From the NCBI GenBank assembly GCA_944324315.1, contig CALUVW010000001.1, positions 124,001-188,000 on the forward strand: a stretch of 64,000 nt of DNA. The letters are read 5' to 3'. The stretch is from Candidatus Gastranaerophilales bacterium (GTDB taxonomy: Bacteria; Cyanobacteriota; Vampirovibrionia; Gastranaerophilales; Gastranaerophilaceae). The translations under genes were made by a program, and so were the position numbers. The notes beneath the pieces are model-generated. The model saw nothing but the letters and a program-made list of their open reading frames with translations, ran no database searches and was not told where the DNA came from. Of this stretch, positions 35,932 to 44,462 are shown in pieces. Position 1 is the stretch's first letter. The number at the start of each line of letters is the position of its first letter.

Positions 35932-38079
35932 ATGGCAAAATATTACGTAAACAGAAACAATACTGCCAAAGAAATGGCAAGAGCAAATATATCTAAAAAA
36001 TCAAAAAAAAGCGGCGGATTTTGGTCTACCGTAAAATTTATGTTTATACTATTCTGTGCCTGTGCTCTTGCAGGAGTTGCATCTTTGGAGCTTTATCTTT
36101 CGTCACTCCCTCCGATTAATAACTTAGAGGAATTTAAACCTAATATAGTTACAAAAATTTATTCTGCCGACGGCGAAATAATAAAAACTTTCACAGCTTA
36201 TACTTATGAAAAAATTGAGCTTAAAGATATTCCTGAAAACTTGAAAAAAGCTTTAATTGCAACTGAAGATAAAAATTTCTACCGTCACCACGGCTACGAT
36301 TTAACAGGCCTTGCACGTTCTGTTGTCCAAAATGTCCTTGCAGGACGCGTAGTACAAGGTGCCAGTACTATTACCCAGCAGCTTGCAAGAGTATTGTTTT
36401 TAAATAACGAAAGGACTTTTGACAGAAAACTTAAAGAATTGTTTATTGCCGCAAGAATTGAAAAAACCATATCTAAAGAGCAAATTCTTGAAATGTACAT
36501 GAATAATGTCTACCTTGGCGCCGGAGCTTACGGAGTAGAAGGAGCTGCGCAGATATATTTCGACAAACACCTGAAGGACTGCAACTTAGCAGAACTTGCG
36601 CTTATTGCAGGTCTGCCTCAGGCACCTTCTGTTTATAATCCTTTTAATAACATGGATTTAGCAATTCAAAGACGCAATCAGGTTCTGACAAGAATGTACA
36701 AAATGAGATACATTACAACAGAAGAATATGAAAAAGCTAAAGAAGAAAAAGTTCATCTTGCAAAAGTTCCTCAATTCTATACAACAAATAAAGCTCCTTA
36801 TTTCTGTGATTATGTTCTGAAAGAACTTGAAAAACTCGGGTTTGATGAAACTGAAATTTCTCAAGGCGGATATAAGGTTGTTACAACTCTTGATTATAAG
36901 GCGCAAAAAGCAGCAGATGCTGCCATATCAAAAAATCTTAAAAACTGGGGGCTTAACGGTGCAAAAAATCAAGCAGCAGTATTTGCTTACAGCCCTATTG
37001 ACGGAAGGATTCTGGTTTATTCAGGCGGAAAAGATTATACCAAAAGCCAATATGACAGGGTAACACAGGCCGTCAGACCTCCTGGATCGTCTTTTAAACC
37101 TATAGTATACGCAGCAGCCATGGAAAAAGGAATTACGCCAAACGATATGATTGAGGATAGACCGATAACTATCGGACAATGGTCACCTCATAACTACGGG
37201 AATAAGTACAGAGGGAAAATTCCTGTTTATACAGCGTTAATGGTTTCATCAAACGTATGTGCTGCAAGAATGATTAAGGAAGTAGGTATTCGTTCCGTAA
37301 TCCAAACAGCAAGAGTATTAGGCATTGAAACCCCGCTTGAATATGATTATACAATTGCTCTCGGATCTAACGGGGTTAAACTGTTTGAATTTACAAGAGC
37401 TTACGGAGCTTTTGCAAACGGCGGGTATGTAGTACAGCCGTATGCAGTTGAACGTGTTGAAACATCACGTGGAAAAGTTGTATATAAAGCACCTAAAACA
37501 AAAATTACACATCAGCTTAGCATGAATACTGCAGCAGAAATGACTGCAATGATGAAAACAGTTATGACTCACGGTACAGGCAGAGCTGCCAATATAGGTA
37601 AACCCGCTGCAGGAAAAACCGGAACAACTGATGATAATAAAGATGCATACTTTATGGGTTACACTCCAAATATTGTTGCAGGCGTATGGGTAGGTAATGA
37701 CGACAATACTGTTATGAATAAAGCAATACAGGGCGGCACGGTTCCTGCGTTAATTTGGAAAGATGTTATGAAAGTAGCCACAGAACCTTACGGAAAAGCA
37801 GAATTTAATTATCCTGAAATTCAGCTTATACCTTTTGCGGCAGGCAGCAATGTTAAAATAATAGGCGAACAAAATAAACCGGCACAAGAAGAAACAAAAG
37901 AAGAAGCTGCTCAGTCAGAACCTATGCCTTTAACATTACCTGAATCAGTTAAACAGGTTGAACAGTCTAAGCCATCATCATCTCAAGCGCCTACTCCGGC
38001 TGCTGCCAAACCTGCACCCGCCAAACAAACAGCCGCACCTGTACCAATCCCTATGGCAGTCCCTGAAAGTTTAAATTAA
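35932..38079 (+). CDS. Class A penicillin-binding protein (PBP1A-type)
   Basis: 715 residues, bifunctional peptidoglycan synthase. It has a cytoplasmic basic N-terminus and a TM helix (about 33-57). The GT51 glycosyltransferase has ATEDKNFYRHHG (catalytic Glu112) and QGASTITQQLAR. The transpeptidase has SSFK (Ser386, Lys389), SSNVC and KTGTT (Lys562). The last 85 residues are a Pro/Ala/Gln/Glu-rich low-complexity tail. It polymerises and cross-links glycan strands at the inner membrane. GAGGGAAA precedes the ATG. rnhC follows after 18 bp. Confidence 0.96.
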   Translation: MAKYYVNRNNTAKEMARANISKKSKKSGGFWSTVKFMFILFCACALAGVASLELYLSSLPPINNLEEFKPNIVTKIYSADGEIIKTFTAYTYEKIELKDIPENLKKALIATEDKNFYRHHGYDLTGLARSVVQNVLAGRVVQGASTITQQLARVLFLNNERTFDRKLKELFIAARIEKTISKEQILEMYMNNVYLGAGAYGVEGAAQIYFDKHLKDCNLAELALIAGLPQAPSVYNPFNNMDLAIQRRNQVLTRMYKMRYITTEEYEKAKEEKVHLAKVPQFYTTNKAPYFCDYVLKELEKLGFDETEISQGGYKVVTTLDYKAQKAADAAISKNLKNWGLNGAKNQAAVFAYSPIDGRILVYSGGKDYTKSQYDRVTQAVRPPGSSFKPIVYAAAMEKGITPNDMIEDRPITIGQWSPHNYGNKYRGKIPVYTALMVSSNVCAARMIKEVGIRSVIQTARVLGIETPLEYDYTIALGSNGVKLFEFTRAYGAFANGGYVVQPYAVERVETSRGKVVYKAPKTKITHQLSMNTAAEMTAMMKTVMTHGTGRAANIGKPAAGKTGTTDDNKDAYFMGYTPNIVAGVWVGNDDNTVMNKAIQGGTVPALIWKDVMKVATEPYGKAEFNYPEIQLIPFAAGSNVKIIGEQNKPAQEETKEEAAQSEPMPLTLPESVKQVEQSKPSSSQAPTPAAAKPAPAKQTAAPVPIPMAVPESLN

Positions 38080-38097
38080 TTGGAGACGGAGAAAATC

Positions 38098-38730
38098 ATG
38101 CAAGAGTTTATTCCGCATATAGGAACTGATGAATCAGGTAAAGGCGATTTTTTTGGACCTCTTGTTATAGCAGGAGTGCTTGTTGATGAAAAAAATGCAG
38201 AATTTTTTCATCAACTCGGAATAAAGGACAGTAAAAAATTATCCGACAAAAAAATGCTTGCACTGTCAGTTGAAATTAAAAAAAATGCGCCACATTCTAT
38301 TATCGCTGTTTCAAATTCAAAATATAACGAACTTTATTCAAACATAAAAAATTTAAACCGTTTACTTGCATGGGGACATGCCAGAGCTATTGAAAACATT
38401 TTAAACAGCAGCCATTGTGAATACGCTCTTTCAGATAAATTCGGCGATGAAAATCTTATAAAATCAGCATTAATGAAAAACGGCCGCAGTATAAGATTGG
38501 AACAAATGTGTAAAGCCGAAAGTGATATTGCTGTTGCTGCTGCCTCTGTTCTCGCACGTGCAACGTTTGTGCAGAAAATGCAGGTAATGGAAGATACTTA
38601 TGGCATAAAATTCCCTAAAGGATGCTCAAATCTTGTCAAAACATCTGCTGCAGAATTTATTAAAAAATACGGAAAAGAACGATTACACGAAGTTTGTAAA
38701 ACTCATTTTAAAACTTATAATGAAGTTTGA
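38098..38730 (+). CDS. rnhC: Ribonuclease HIII
   Basis: 210 residues from the ATG at 38098. IGTDESGKGDFFGPLVIAGV is the HII/HIII active site with the GKGDxFGPLV form typical of HIII; further acidic residues lie in YALSDKFGDE and CKAESDIAVAAAS. It removes RNA from RNA-DNA hybrids. Bacillus RnhC is about 100 residues longer because of an N-terminal TBP-like domain that is missing here. GGAGACGGAGA precedes the chosen ATG; an in-frame TTG at 38080 lies inside that SD region. It is probably co-transcribed with the PBP gene. Confidence 0.88.
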   Translation: MQEFIPHIGTDESGKGDFFGPLVIAGVLVDEKNAEFFHQLGIKDSKKLSDKKMLALSVEIKKNAPHSIIAVSNSKYNELYSNIKNLNRLLAWGHARAIENILNSSHCEYALSDKFGDENLIKSALMKNGRSIRLEQMCKAESDIAVAAASVLARATFVQKMQVMEDTYGIKFPKGCSNLVKTSAAEFIKKYGKERLHEVCKTHFKTYNEV

Positions 38731-38779
38731 TAAGCCCGCACAATAGTTTTTTATCTACATCAAACAGATGATATTTTTG

Positions 38780-38903
38780 CTGCGTGCTAAAGTTTTTTCT
38801 TTGCTACACGTAACGATAATTATTAGATATGAAAAACGTTTGTTTTTCATACCTCCTCCCCAAGTCTGGTAGCCGTTCTTCTTAAAAAGAATGGCTTTTT
38901 TTT
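38780..38903 (+). ncRNA. Candidate C-rich small RNA ending in an intrinsic terminator
   Basis: A perfect hairpin TATGAAAAAC-GTTT-GTTTTTCATA (38828-38851) is followed by unpaired ACCTCCTCCCC (38851-38861). This contains the anti-SD sequence ACCTCCT and the CUCC/UCCC motif used by C-rich regulatory RNAs. It ends in an intrinsic terminator (AGCCGTTCTT / AAGAATGGCT, one G-T pair, T8; 38871-38903). A weak promoter (TTGCTA, 17 bp, TAGATA) lies at 38801-38829. The terminator may simply end the PBP-rnhC mRNA, so the RNA call is tentative. Confidence 0.35.
38871..38903 (+). terminator. Intrinsic terminator
   Basis: A 10-bp stem with loop CTTAAA and eight T residues, on the plus strand only. It lies after the PBP-rnhC pair or the candidate small RNA. 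Confidence 0.8.
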
Positions 38904-38907
38904 GTAT

Positions 38908-39921
38908 TTATTGCACCTGCATTTCTTTTTCAAATCCGAATAAAGAACTTACTGATTCATCATCATGTATCCTTGCAATCGCAGCACCGAGAAGCGGAGC
39001 AACAGAAAGTTGTTTTATGTTATGAGGCATTTTTTCCATATCAAGCGGAATAGTATTTGTCACAACACACTCTTTAATAGGCGAATTAGCAAGTCTTTCA
39101 ATCGCAGAGCCTGAAAATACAGGGTGAACCGCACAAACATAAATTTCTTTTGCCCCTTCATTTTTCAATAATTTTGAGGCTTCACAAATAGTACCTGCGG
39201 TATCAATTATATCATCAAACATTACACATATTTTATCTTTAACTTCGCCTATAACATTAGATGCTATAGCTTCATTATGTTTGTCACGGCGTTTATCAAT
39301 AATTGCCAGAGAACACCCAACGGCTTTTGCAAAATGTCTTGTTCTTTGAACACCGCCTGTATCAGGGCTGACTGCCACCATATCATCAGGATTTATATTC
39401 AAATTTTTTATATAATTTGTCAAAATTGAAGTTGCAAAAATATGATCCACAAGAATATTAAAAAATCCTTGGATTTGTCCTGTATGAAGATCCATTGCAA
39501 GAACACGATTTGCACCGGCAGTTGTTAAAAGATCCGCAACAAGTTTTGCTGTAATAGCTTCACGTCCTGATGTTTTTCTATCCTGTCTTGCATAACCGTA
39601 ATAAGGAATTACTGCGGTAATGGTCTTTGCACTTGCACGCTTAAATGCGTCAATTATAATCAAGAGCTCCATCAAATTTTCATTCACGGGATTACAAAGC
39701 GGCTGAATAATAAATACGTCATCCCCTCTGACACTTTCTTTTACCTGAACATAGATTTCTCCGTCAGCAAAATTTTTCACAACCATAGGTCCAACAGATG
39801 TTCCTAAATAATCAGCAATTTCTTCTGCAAGTTTGGAATTTGCACGACCAGCAAAAAGTTTAATATCATGCGTTGGATTAATTGTACGGTCTAATTGTCG
39901 AAGTGTCATTTCTGCAACCAT
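38908..39921 (-). CDS. prs: Ribose-phosphate pyrophosphokinase
   Basis: 337 residues. It makes PRPP from ribose-5-P and ATP for nucleotide, His and Trp synthesis. Signatures: KLFAGRANSKLAEEIA, FADGEIYVQV, YYGYARQDRK, VAVSPDTGGVQRTRHFA, and the PRPP loop FDDIIDTAGTICEA. The ATG at 39921 has GAAAGGAA upstream; the 24 further open codons are AT-rich and lie outside the family, and an ATG at 39909 is another option. Monocistronic. Confidence 0.95.
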   Translation of the reverse strand: MVAEMTLRQLDRTINPTHDIKLFAGRANSKLAEEIADYLGTSVGPMVVKNFADGEIYVQVKESVRGDDVFIIQPLCNPVNENLMELLIIIDAFKRASAKTITAVIPYYGYARQDRKTSGREAITAKLVADLLTTAGANRVLAMDLHTGQIQGFFNILVDHIFATSILTNYIKNLNINPDDMVAVSPDTGGVQRTRHFAKAVGCSLAIIDKRRDKHNEAIASNVIGEVKDKICVMFDDIIDTAGTICEASKLLKNEGAKEIYVCAVHPVFSGSAIERLANSPIKECVVTNTIPLDMEKMPHNIKQLSVAPLLGAAIARIHDDESVSSLFGFEKEMQVQ

Positions 39922-40045
39922 TATTAATTCCTTTCGAGTTTTACATTCTGAATGCTTCTTTATTATAAGCTTATCGGCTGTTAAGCTCAACATTTTTTTA
40001 AGTAATATTACTAAAACCCGAAGAAAATATTTTTTGTCATCTATA

Positions 40046-40312
40046 TTACTTTTCTATAAGATAAAAATCTTTAGGAAGTTCATCCTGAATTAATTTCATA
40101 AACTGGGAAGCCGTCATATCAAAAGCTTCTGCAAGTTTAAATAACGTAGTCATCTGGGGATCTTTTTTTGCATGCTCAATTGTACTGATTATAGAGGTTG
40201 AAATATCATTTTCGCTGCAAAACATAAATTGACTTTTCTCGCCTCGCAGCTCTTTGACTACCTTGGCAAGAGCTTTTAAAATTATTTTCTTTTTCTTATT
40301 ATTTTCTTGCAT
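40046..40312 (-). CDS. XRE-type helix-turn-helix regulator
   Basis: 88 residues. The HTH runs about 13-75: LAKVVKELRGEKSQFMFCSENDISTSIISTIEHAKKDPQMTTLFKLAEAFDMT. There is no effector domain. It may act on its own promoter or on the divergently transcribed hsp20; a TATCGT...ACGATA dyad (40329-40361) lies between them. It has no SD, and TAAAAT ends 6 nt before the ATG, suggesting a leaderless mRNA. Confidence 0.8.
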   Translation of the reverse strand: MQENNKKKKIILKALAKVVKELRGEKSQFMFCSENDISTSIISTIEHAKKDPQMTTLFKLAEAFDMTASQFMKLIQDELPKDFYLIEK

Positions 40313-40493
40313 TTTTTTATTTTATCTATATCGTTGAACAATCGCTTTCGCAAACACGATAATATATCTGAATATATGTTTTTTACTAAACTTTCCGATT
40401 GTTAATTTTTGGTTAAAAAAACAATGTTCTTATAAAAACAGAGCAATAATATAAATGTAAATGATAAAAGTTAATTGAAAGGAAGTGGCAAAT

Positions 40494-40949
40494 ATGAAAT
40501 TTTTAGTTAGAAAAGCTCCGGAAAACTTTATAAGAACAGTCAATGATGAAATAAGCTCTTTATTAAACAGACATTTTGACAGCTATTTCCCTGAAGCTGC
40601 ATACTGGGAAGAAATGGACAAATATTCAATGCCTGTTGAAATAACAGATAAAGGCCGTGATTACGAAGTAAAAGCAGAACTACCGGGCGTAAAAAAAGAA
40701 GATATGGACATTGATATCGACAAAAATTATATCGTAATCAATGCTAAAAAAGAAGAAGAAAAAACAGAAGATGAAAAATCTTACAAAAAATCTGAATTTA
40801 GATATGGTGAATTTTCAAGAACAGTATATTTCCCTGAAGAAATAGATGTAGATAAGACAGAAGCGAAACTTGAACACGGTGTTTTGAAAATTCATGCACC
40901 AAAAAAATACGCAGAAAAAGATGTTAAAAAGAAATTAACAGTCAAATAA
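40494..40949 (+). CDS. Hsp20/alpha-crystallin small heat-shock protein
   Basis: 151 residues. The ACD domain runs from about residue 45 (MPVEITDKGRDYEVKAELPG) to the C-terminal strand LEHGVLKIHAPK, with AELPGVKKEDMDIDI and FSRTVYFPEEID as class signatures. The C-terminal IxI motif is weak (KKLTVK). It is an ATP-independent holdase. The frame has a GTG 3 codons earlier, but GGAAGTGG serves as SD for the ATG at 40494. No CIRCE or sigma-32 motif is seen; the neighbouring XRE regulator is a candidate controller. Confidence 0.92.
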   Translation: MKFLVRKAPENFIRTVNDEISSLLNRHFDSYFPEAAYWEEMDKYSMPVEITDKGRDYEVKAELPGVKKEDMDIDIDKNYIVINAKKEEEKTEDEKSYKKSEFRYGEFSRTVYFPEEIDVDKTEAKLEHGVLKIHAPKKYAEKDVKKKLTVK

Positions 40950-40962
40950 TTTGCAAACAATA

Positions 40963-41000
40963 AAAATAAGATCCGTTTTTCAAACGGGTCTTATTTTTTT
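40963..41000 (+). terminator. Intrinsic terminator after hsp20
   Basis: AAATAAGATCCGTTT / AAACGGGTCTTATTT (one mismatch pair) with a short loop and a T7 tail. Confidence 0.85.
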
Positions 41001-41056
41001 GTTTTATAAAGCAAGCCAATCGAAAAATTTTTAAATATAGCACTGTCCAAACTAAA

Positions 41057-41073
41057 TACCATTATGGTATAAT
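41057..41073 (+). promoter_or_regulatory. Extended -10 of dapF overlapped by a palindrome
   Basis: TGGTATAAT (41065-41073) is a consensus extended -10. The palindrome TACCAT-T-ATGGTA (41057-41069) overlaps its first bases, so a repressor bound there would block RNA polymerase. Confidence 0.5.
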
Positions 41074-41100
41074 CATACATAATCGAAAGGATAAAAATTA

Positions 41101-41934
41101 ATGAAAAAAATAAAAATAACAAAAATGCAAGGCTGCGGTAACGATTTTGTAATTGTTGACTACCCCGAGTTTGAAAAAACAGGGATGAAAGCCGATGAGC
41201 TTGCAATAAAATTATGTGACAGACACTACGGAGTCGGTGCTGACGGTTTGATTATACCTAAAACAGATACAAAAGATACAGATTTAGGCTGGGAATTCTA
41301 CAACTCTGACGGCTCAACCGCCCAAATGTGCGGGAACGGAATGAGATGCTTTGCAAAATACGCTTATGATAATAAACTTGTCGATAAAAAAGCTTTCAGC
41401 GTACAAACTCTTGCCGGCATCATAAAACCGGAACTGCTTGAAAACGGGCTTATTAAAGTTAATATGGGCAAACCTATTCTGGAAGATAAAAAAATTCCTT
41501 TCTGGGGTGAGAGAAAAATAACTGTTCTTGATAAAGAATTTGATATAAATCCTGTATCTATGGGCAACCCACATTGTGTTATTATCACAGAAGAAAACCC
41601 TATGGAACTGGCACAAAAATACGGTCCTGTAATTGAAAAACATGAATATTTCCCTGAAAAAACAAACACTGAATTTGTAAAAGTTAAATCACGTATGGAA
41701 ATTGATATGCGTGTTTATGAACGCGGCTGCGGAATAACTTTAGCCTGCGGAACGGGTGCATGCGCAAGCGTAGTTGCATGTGTTTTAAATAACTTAACAG
41801 AAAATAAAGTTAAAGTTAACCTTCTTGGTGGGCCTGTATTTGTTGAATGGCAAGGATCTAAGGATGATACTCAACAGGATATCTATTTAATAGGTTCTGC
41901 AAATTACAGTTTTTTTGCAGAGTATATATTGTAA
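41101..41934 (+). CDS. dapF: Diaminopimelate epimerase
   Basis: 277 residues. It converts LL- to meso-diaminopimelate for peptidoglycan and lysine. The two active-site cysteines are in QMCGNGMRCFA and LACGTGACAS; GCGNDFV lies near the N-terminus and ERGCGITLACGTGA before the second Cys. CGAAAGGAT precedes the ATG. It stands just upstream of rpsF, 57 bp away with a separate SD, and no terminator was seen between them. Confidence 0.97.
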   Translation: MKKIKITKMQGCGNDFVIVDYPEFEKTGMKADELAIKLCDRHYGVGADGLIIPKTDTKDTDLGWEFYNSDGSTAQMCGNGMRCFAKYAYDNKLVDKKAFSVQTLAGIIKPELLENGLIKVNMGKPILEDKKIPFWGERKITVLDKEFDINPVSMGNPHCVIITEENPMELAQKYGPVIEKHEYFPEKTNTEFVKVKSRMEIDMRVYERGCGITLACGTGACASVVACVLNNLTENKVKVNLLGGPVFVEWQGSKDDTQQDIYLIGSANYSFFAEYIL

Positions 41935-41991
41935 AATAAGCTGTTTCCATGATATTATTATTCCATACACTAGAATAGGAGATATTAAAAT

Positions 41992-42288
41992 ATGAAAAAT
42001 TACGAATTACTAACTGTGTTTAAACCGAGTTTAGACGCGGAAGAAGTAGATAAAGCTATTGAAGCAATCGGAAAAATCGCTTCCGATTTAGGCGGAAAAG
42101 TAGTTTCTACAGACAAAACAGGCAGAAAAAAATTGGCTTATGATATCCAAAATTTCAGAGACGGATTTTTCGTTACCTCAATTGTAAGCCTTCCTGAAGC
42201 AAAAGTTGCTGAATTTAGACGTCAGTTACGCTTAAGCGACAATATTTTAAGAACAATGTTTTTAGAAGCTTCAAAAGCAGGAGTATAG
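41992..42288 (+). CDS. rpsF: 30S ribosomal protein S6
   Basis: 98 residues, starting MKNYELLTVFKPSL and with GRKKLAYDIQNFRDGFFV, typical S6. It binds 16S rRNA with S18 in the small-subunit platform. TAGGAGAT is the SD. It is the first gene of the usual rpsF-ssb-rpsR order; the ssb start follows 3 nt after the stop. Confidence 0.96.
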   Translation: MKNYELLTVFKPSLDAEEVDKAIEAIGKIASDLGGKVVSTDKTGRKKLAYDIQNFRDGFFVTSIVSLPEAKVAEFRRQLRLSDNILRTMFLEASKAGV

Positions 42289-42291
42289 ACT

Positions 42292-42690
42292 ATGAGCCTT
42301 GCAAAATCAGTAGTTACCGGAACAGTTTACAGAGCACCCGAAAAACGTTTTACACAAAATAACGTTGCGGTCTCTGCTTTTGTCCTCAATATCGGTGAAA
42401 GAGAAGAAACTCTTATCAGAGTTCTTTCTAAAAGAAATGCTCTTGATGAAATTGTTTCATCTTTAACAAAAGGCGAAAGAGTTCTGGTGGAAGGCAGACT
42501 TCAAACCGCAACAGTCAAATCAGATGACGGTTCGGAAAGAAGAATCTACGAAATTGATGCAAACACAATTGAAAAATTGGGTGAAGAATCTGCTCCGGCA
42601 AATCAAAAATTCGGAACGGAAGAAATCGTTAAGTTTGAATCTGACGACCTGTCAAACGAACTGATTAACGAAGACGAAATCCCATTTTAA
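42292..42690 (+). CDS. ssb: Single-stranded DNA-binding protein
   Basis: 132 residues. The OB-fold (residues 1-103) has KSVVTGTVYRAPEKRFTQNNVAVSAFVLN and GERVLVEGRLQTATV, and a short acidic tail ends in DEDEIPF-like residues (NEDEIPF), the partner-binding tip. It coats single-stranded DNA. The SD AGGAG lies inside the end of rpsF. A family B repeat begins with the base after the TAA stop. Confidence 0.93.
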   Translation: MSLAKSVVTGTVYRAPEKRFTQNNVAVSAFVLNIGEREETLIRVLSKRNALDEIVSSLTKGERVLVEGRLQTATVKSDDGSERRIYEIDANTIEKLGEESAPANQKFGTEEIVKFESDDLSNELINEDEIPF

Positions 42691-42970
42691 GGAGCGTTCC
42701 GCGCCACCAATCACACAGGTGTTGCATAAAACTTGTACAGTCTAAACTAAAAAAATGCAATTGGTTCGTCATTCTGAACTAGTTTCAAAATCTCAAGACT
42801 TATCCCTTGTACCTGTTTTGTAGGACGTTCCACCCGACACACAGGTAGTAAGTGGTTTTGATGAAGGTTAGTACAGGAATAAAATGATAACAATTTCTGC
42901 CTTCGAACCTCCGAAACTCCAATTTAAGTAGTACACACAATAAAAACGGCTAGAAAGGCTAAATAACAAA
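42691..42970. repeat. 280-bp repeat block between ssb and rpsR
   Basis: It holds a diverged family B unit (42691-42760: GGAGCGTTCCGCGCC ... GTACAGTCTAAACTAAA), a family A fragment GTCATTCTGAACTAGTTTC (42768-42794) and a second family B fragment GACGTTCCACCCGACACACA (about 42823-42843). The rest is unassigned. In most genomes ssb and rpsR are close neighbours, so this is an accumulation of repeats inside a ribosomal operon. Confidence 0.75.
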
Positions 42971-43204
42971 ATGGCAAGACAAAACAACGACGAAAAGAAA
43001 AAACGTAAAAATTGCAGTCTATGTGCTGACAAAGTTGAAGCAATCGACTACAAAGATGCAGCAAAGTTAAAAAGATACCTGACTGAAGCCGGAAAAATTA
43101 TTCCGCGTAGAATTACAGGCAACTGTGCTAAACATCAGAGAATGATTGCAACAGCAATTAAACGTGCAAGAGAAGCTGCAGTTATTGATTACGTTTTTGA
43201 CTAA
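42971..43204 (+). CDS. rpsR: 30S ribosomal protein S18
   Basis: 77 residues: [24 protein letters not shown] and [27 protein letters not shown]. It pairs with S6 on the 30S platform. Two Cys in CSLC plus another Cys (NCAKH) give a zinc-type S18. AGAAAGG lies about 13 nt upstream, a long spacing. It is separated from ssb by repeats and ends at a strong terminator. Confidence 0.96.
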   Translation: MARQNNDEKKKRKNCSLCADKVEAIDYKDAAKLKRYLTEAGKIIPRRITGNCAKHQRMIATAIKRAREAAVIDYVFD

Positions 43205-43226
43205 TCAGTCAGCTTAATTGGAACGT

Positions 43227-43263
43227 AAAAATAACCCGTTTTTTATAAACGGGTTATTTTTTT
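43227..43263 (+). terminator. Intrinsic terminator after rpsR
   Basis: AAAATAACCCGTTT / AAACGGGTTATTTT with a TTTAT loop and a T-run; the inverted symmetry can also serve the convergent XRE gene. Confidence 0.88.
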
Positions 43264-43269
43264 ATATTT

Positions 43270-43581
43270 TTATAATTCACTTATCATTTTATAAATATAT
43301 TTCAGTTTTTTATCATCTAATCTTTCGGCAATCTCATTTATTTGCTTTATAATTTCTTCACGCGGGACACTTTCTTCATGTTCGAAAAATGCAGAATAAC
43401 ATGTGTTCAAAACTTTTGACAACCTTTCAAGCAAATCACTTGACGGAAAACTTTTGCCTGTTTCAATAAATGAAATATGTCTTGGTGCAACGTTTACAAG
43501 CTCTGCAAGCTCTTCCTGCGTCAGCCCTCTTTGTTTTCGTATTTTTTTTAAATTTTCAGCAAAAGATTTTTTTAAACTCAT
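43270..43581 (-). CDS. XRE-type transcription regulator
   Basis: 103 residues. The N-terminal HTH_3 (7-62: FAENLKKIRKQRGLTQEELAELVNVAPRHISFIETGKSFPSSDLLERLSKVLN) is textbook XRE. The helical tail (70-103) may dimerise. AAAAGGT precedes the ATG. It is divergent from the pseudopilin gene with 130 bp between them; the target is unknown. Confidence 0.88.
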   Translation of the reverse strand: MSLKKSFAENLKKIRKQRGLTQEELAELVNVAPRHISFIETGKSFPSSDLLERLSKVLNTCYSAFFEHEESVPREEIIKQINEIAERLDDKKLKYIYKMISEL

Positions 43582-43711
43582 ACTTACCTTTTTATCAATG
43601 ATAGAAATAATTTATAAATAATAACAGGAAATTATAAGTAATAAATTATTGACGTAATTAGAAAAATAAAGTAATATATCTATATAAAAGATAATTTTAT
43701 ATGAGGATTTT

Positions 43712-44431
43712 ATGATAAAAGATTTCAGATTAAAGGCGTTTACGCTTGCAGAAGTACTTATCACTCTCGGGATTATAGGTGTCGTTGCAGCGATGACTAT
43801 GCCGGTGCTTATTCAAAAACATAGAGAGCAGGTTGCTGTTACTAAGGTTAAAAAGTTTTACAGCACGTTTTCACAGGCTTATCTAATGGCTGTGCAAGAA
43901 AACGGAACCCTTGATAACTGGGGTTTAAAAGACAGTGAACAAGAGGAAGATGATGATGGAAACAAGATTCATTCCGATGAATCGCTTGAGCAATATGATA
44001 AATTTCTAACCATAATGTCAAAATATTTGAAAAAAGTTGAACAAAAGAAAATGCATAATACCGTAGGTGAAAAAGGGACTGATAACATCGGTTACGTCAT
44101 GGCAGACGGTACACGTATTGTTGGTGTATGGCTCAAGCCTTCATTGTGTAATGGTTTAAACCCTAAAGCATATTGCGGTGATTTTTATATGGTGACTGAT
44201 AACAAATCATATTATGAGAATGACAGAAAAACATTCAGACCTAATATATTTGCATTTCAACTTCGGCCATACAGTATTTTTCCAAGCGGTGCAAGTGATT
44301 CCAGTTTCAAAAATAATTGTCTCAGTGGCAAAAATCGTGCACAATGCACAGGATGGGTAATCACTAACGGCAACATGGATTACCTGCACTGTGACGATCT
44401 TGAATGGAACGGAAAAACAAGATGTAAATAA
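43712..44431 (+). CDS. Type II/IV pseudopilin-like prepilin
   Basis: 239 residues. The prepilin leader ends before AFTLAEVLITLGIIGVVAAM, with Glu at position +5 of the mature helix. The globular domain has paired Cys (LCNGLNPKAYCG; NNCLSGKNRAQCTG) and a C-terminal GNMDYLHCDDLEWNGKTRCK block shared with the protein at 51046. It should be cleaved by a prepilin peptidase, anchored in the inner membrane and perhaps assembled; no secretion ATPase, secretin or peptidase gene is in the window. ATGAGGAT is the SD. A terminator follows. Confidence 0.9.
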   Translation: MIKDFRLKAFTLAEVLITLGIIGVVAAMTMPVLIQKHREQVAVTKVKKFYSTFSQAYLMAVQENGTLDNWGLKDSEQEEDDDGNKIHSDESLEQYDKFLTIMSKYLKKVEQKKMHNTVGEKGTDNIGYVMADGTRIVGVWLKPSLCNGLNPKAYCGDFYMVTDNKSYYENDRKTFRPNIFAFQLRPYSIFPSGASDSSFKNNCLSGKNRAQCTGWVITNGNMDYLHCDDLEWNGKTRCK

Positions 44432-44462
44432 AAGGGCGCGGTTTATAGCCGCGGCCTTTTAT
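44430..44462. terminator. Bidirectional intrinsic terminator
   Basis: AAAAGGGCGCGG-TTTATAG-CCGCGGCCTTTT lies between the convergent pseudopilin and TPR genes and partly overlaps the stop of the latter. Confidence 0.85.

Noticed and set aside
38731..38907. 4.5S/SRP RNA, tmRNA or RNase P RNA
   Set aside because: None of the conserved cores (GGUCAGGUCCGGAA-like loop, tRNA-like end, GAGGAAAGUCC-like) was found.
40313..40493. CIRCE element or sigma-32 promoter for hsp20
   Set aside because: No TTAGCACTC-N9-GAGTGCTAA and no recognisable heat-shock promoter; only a loose dyad was seen.
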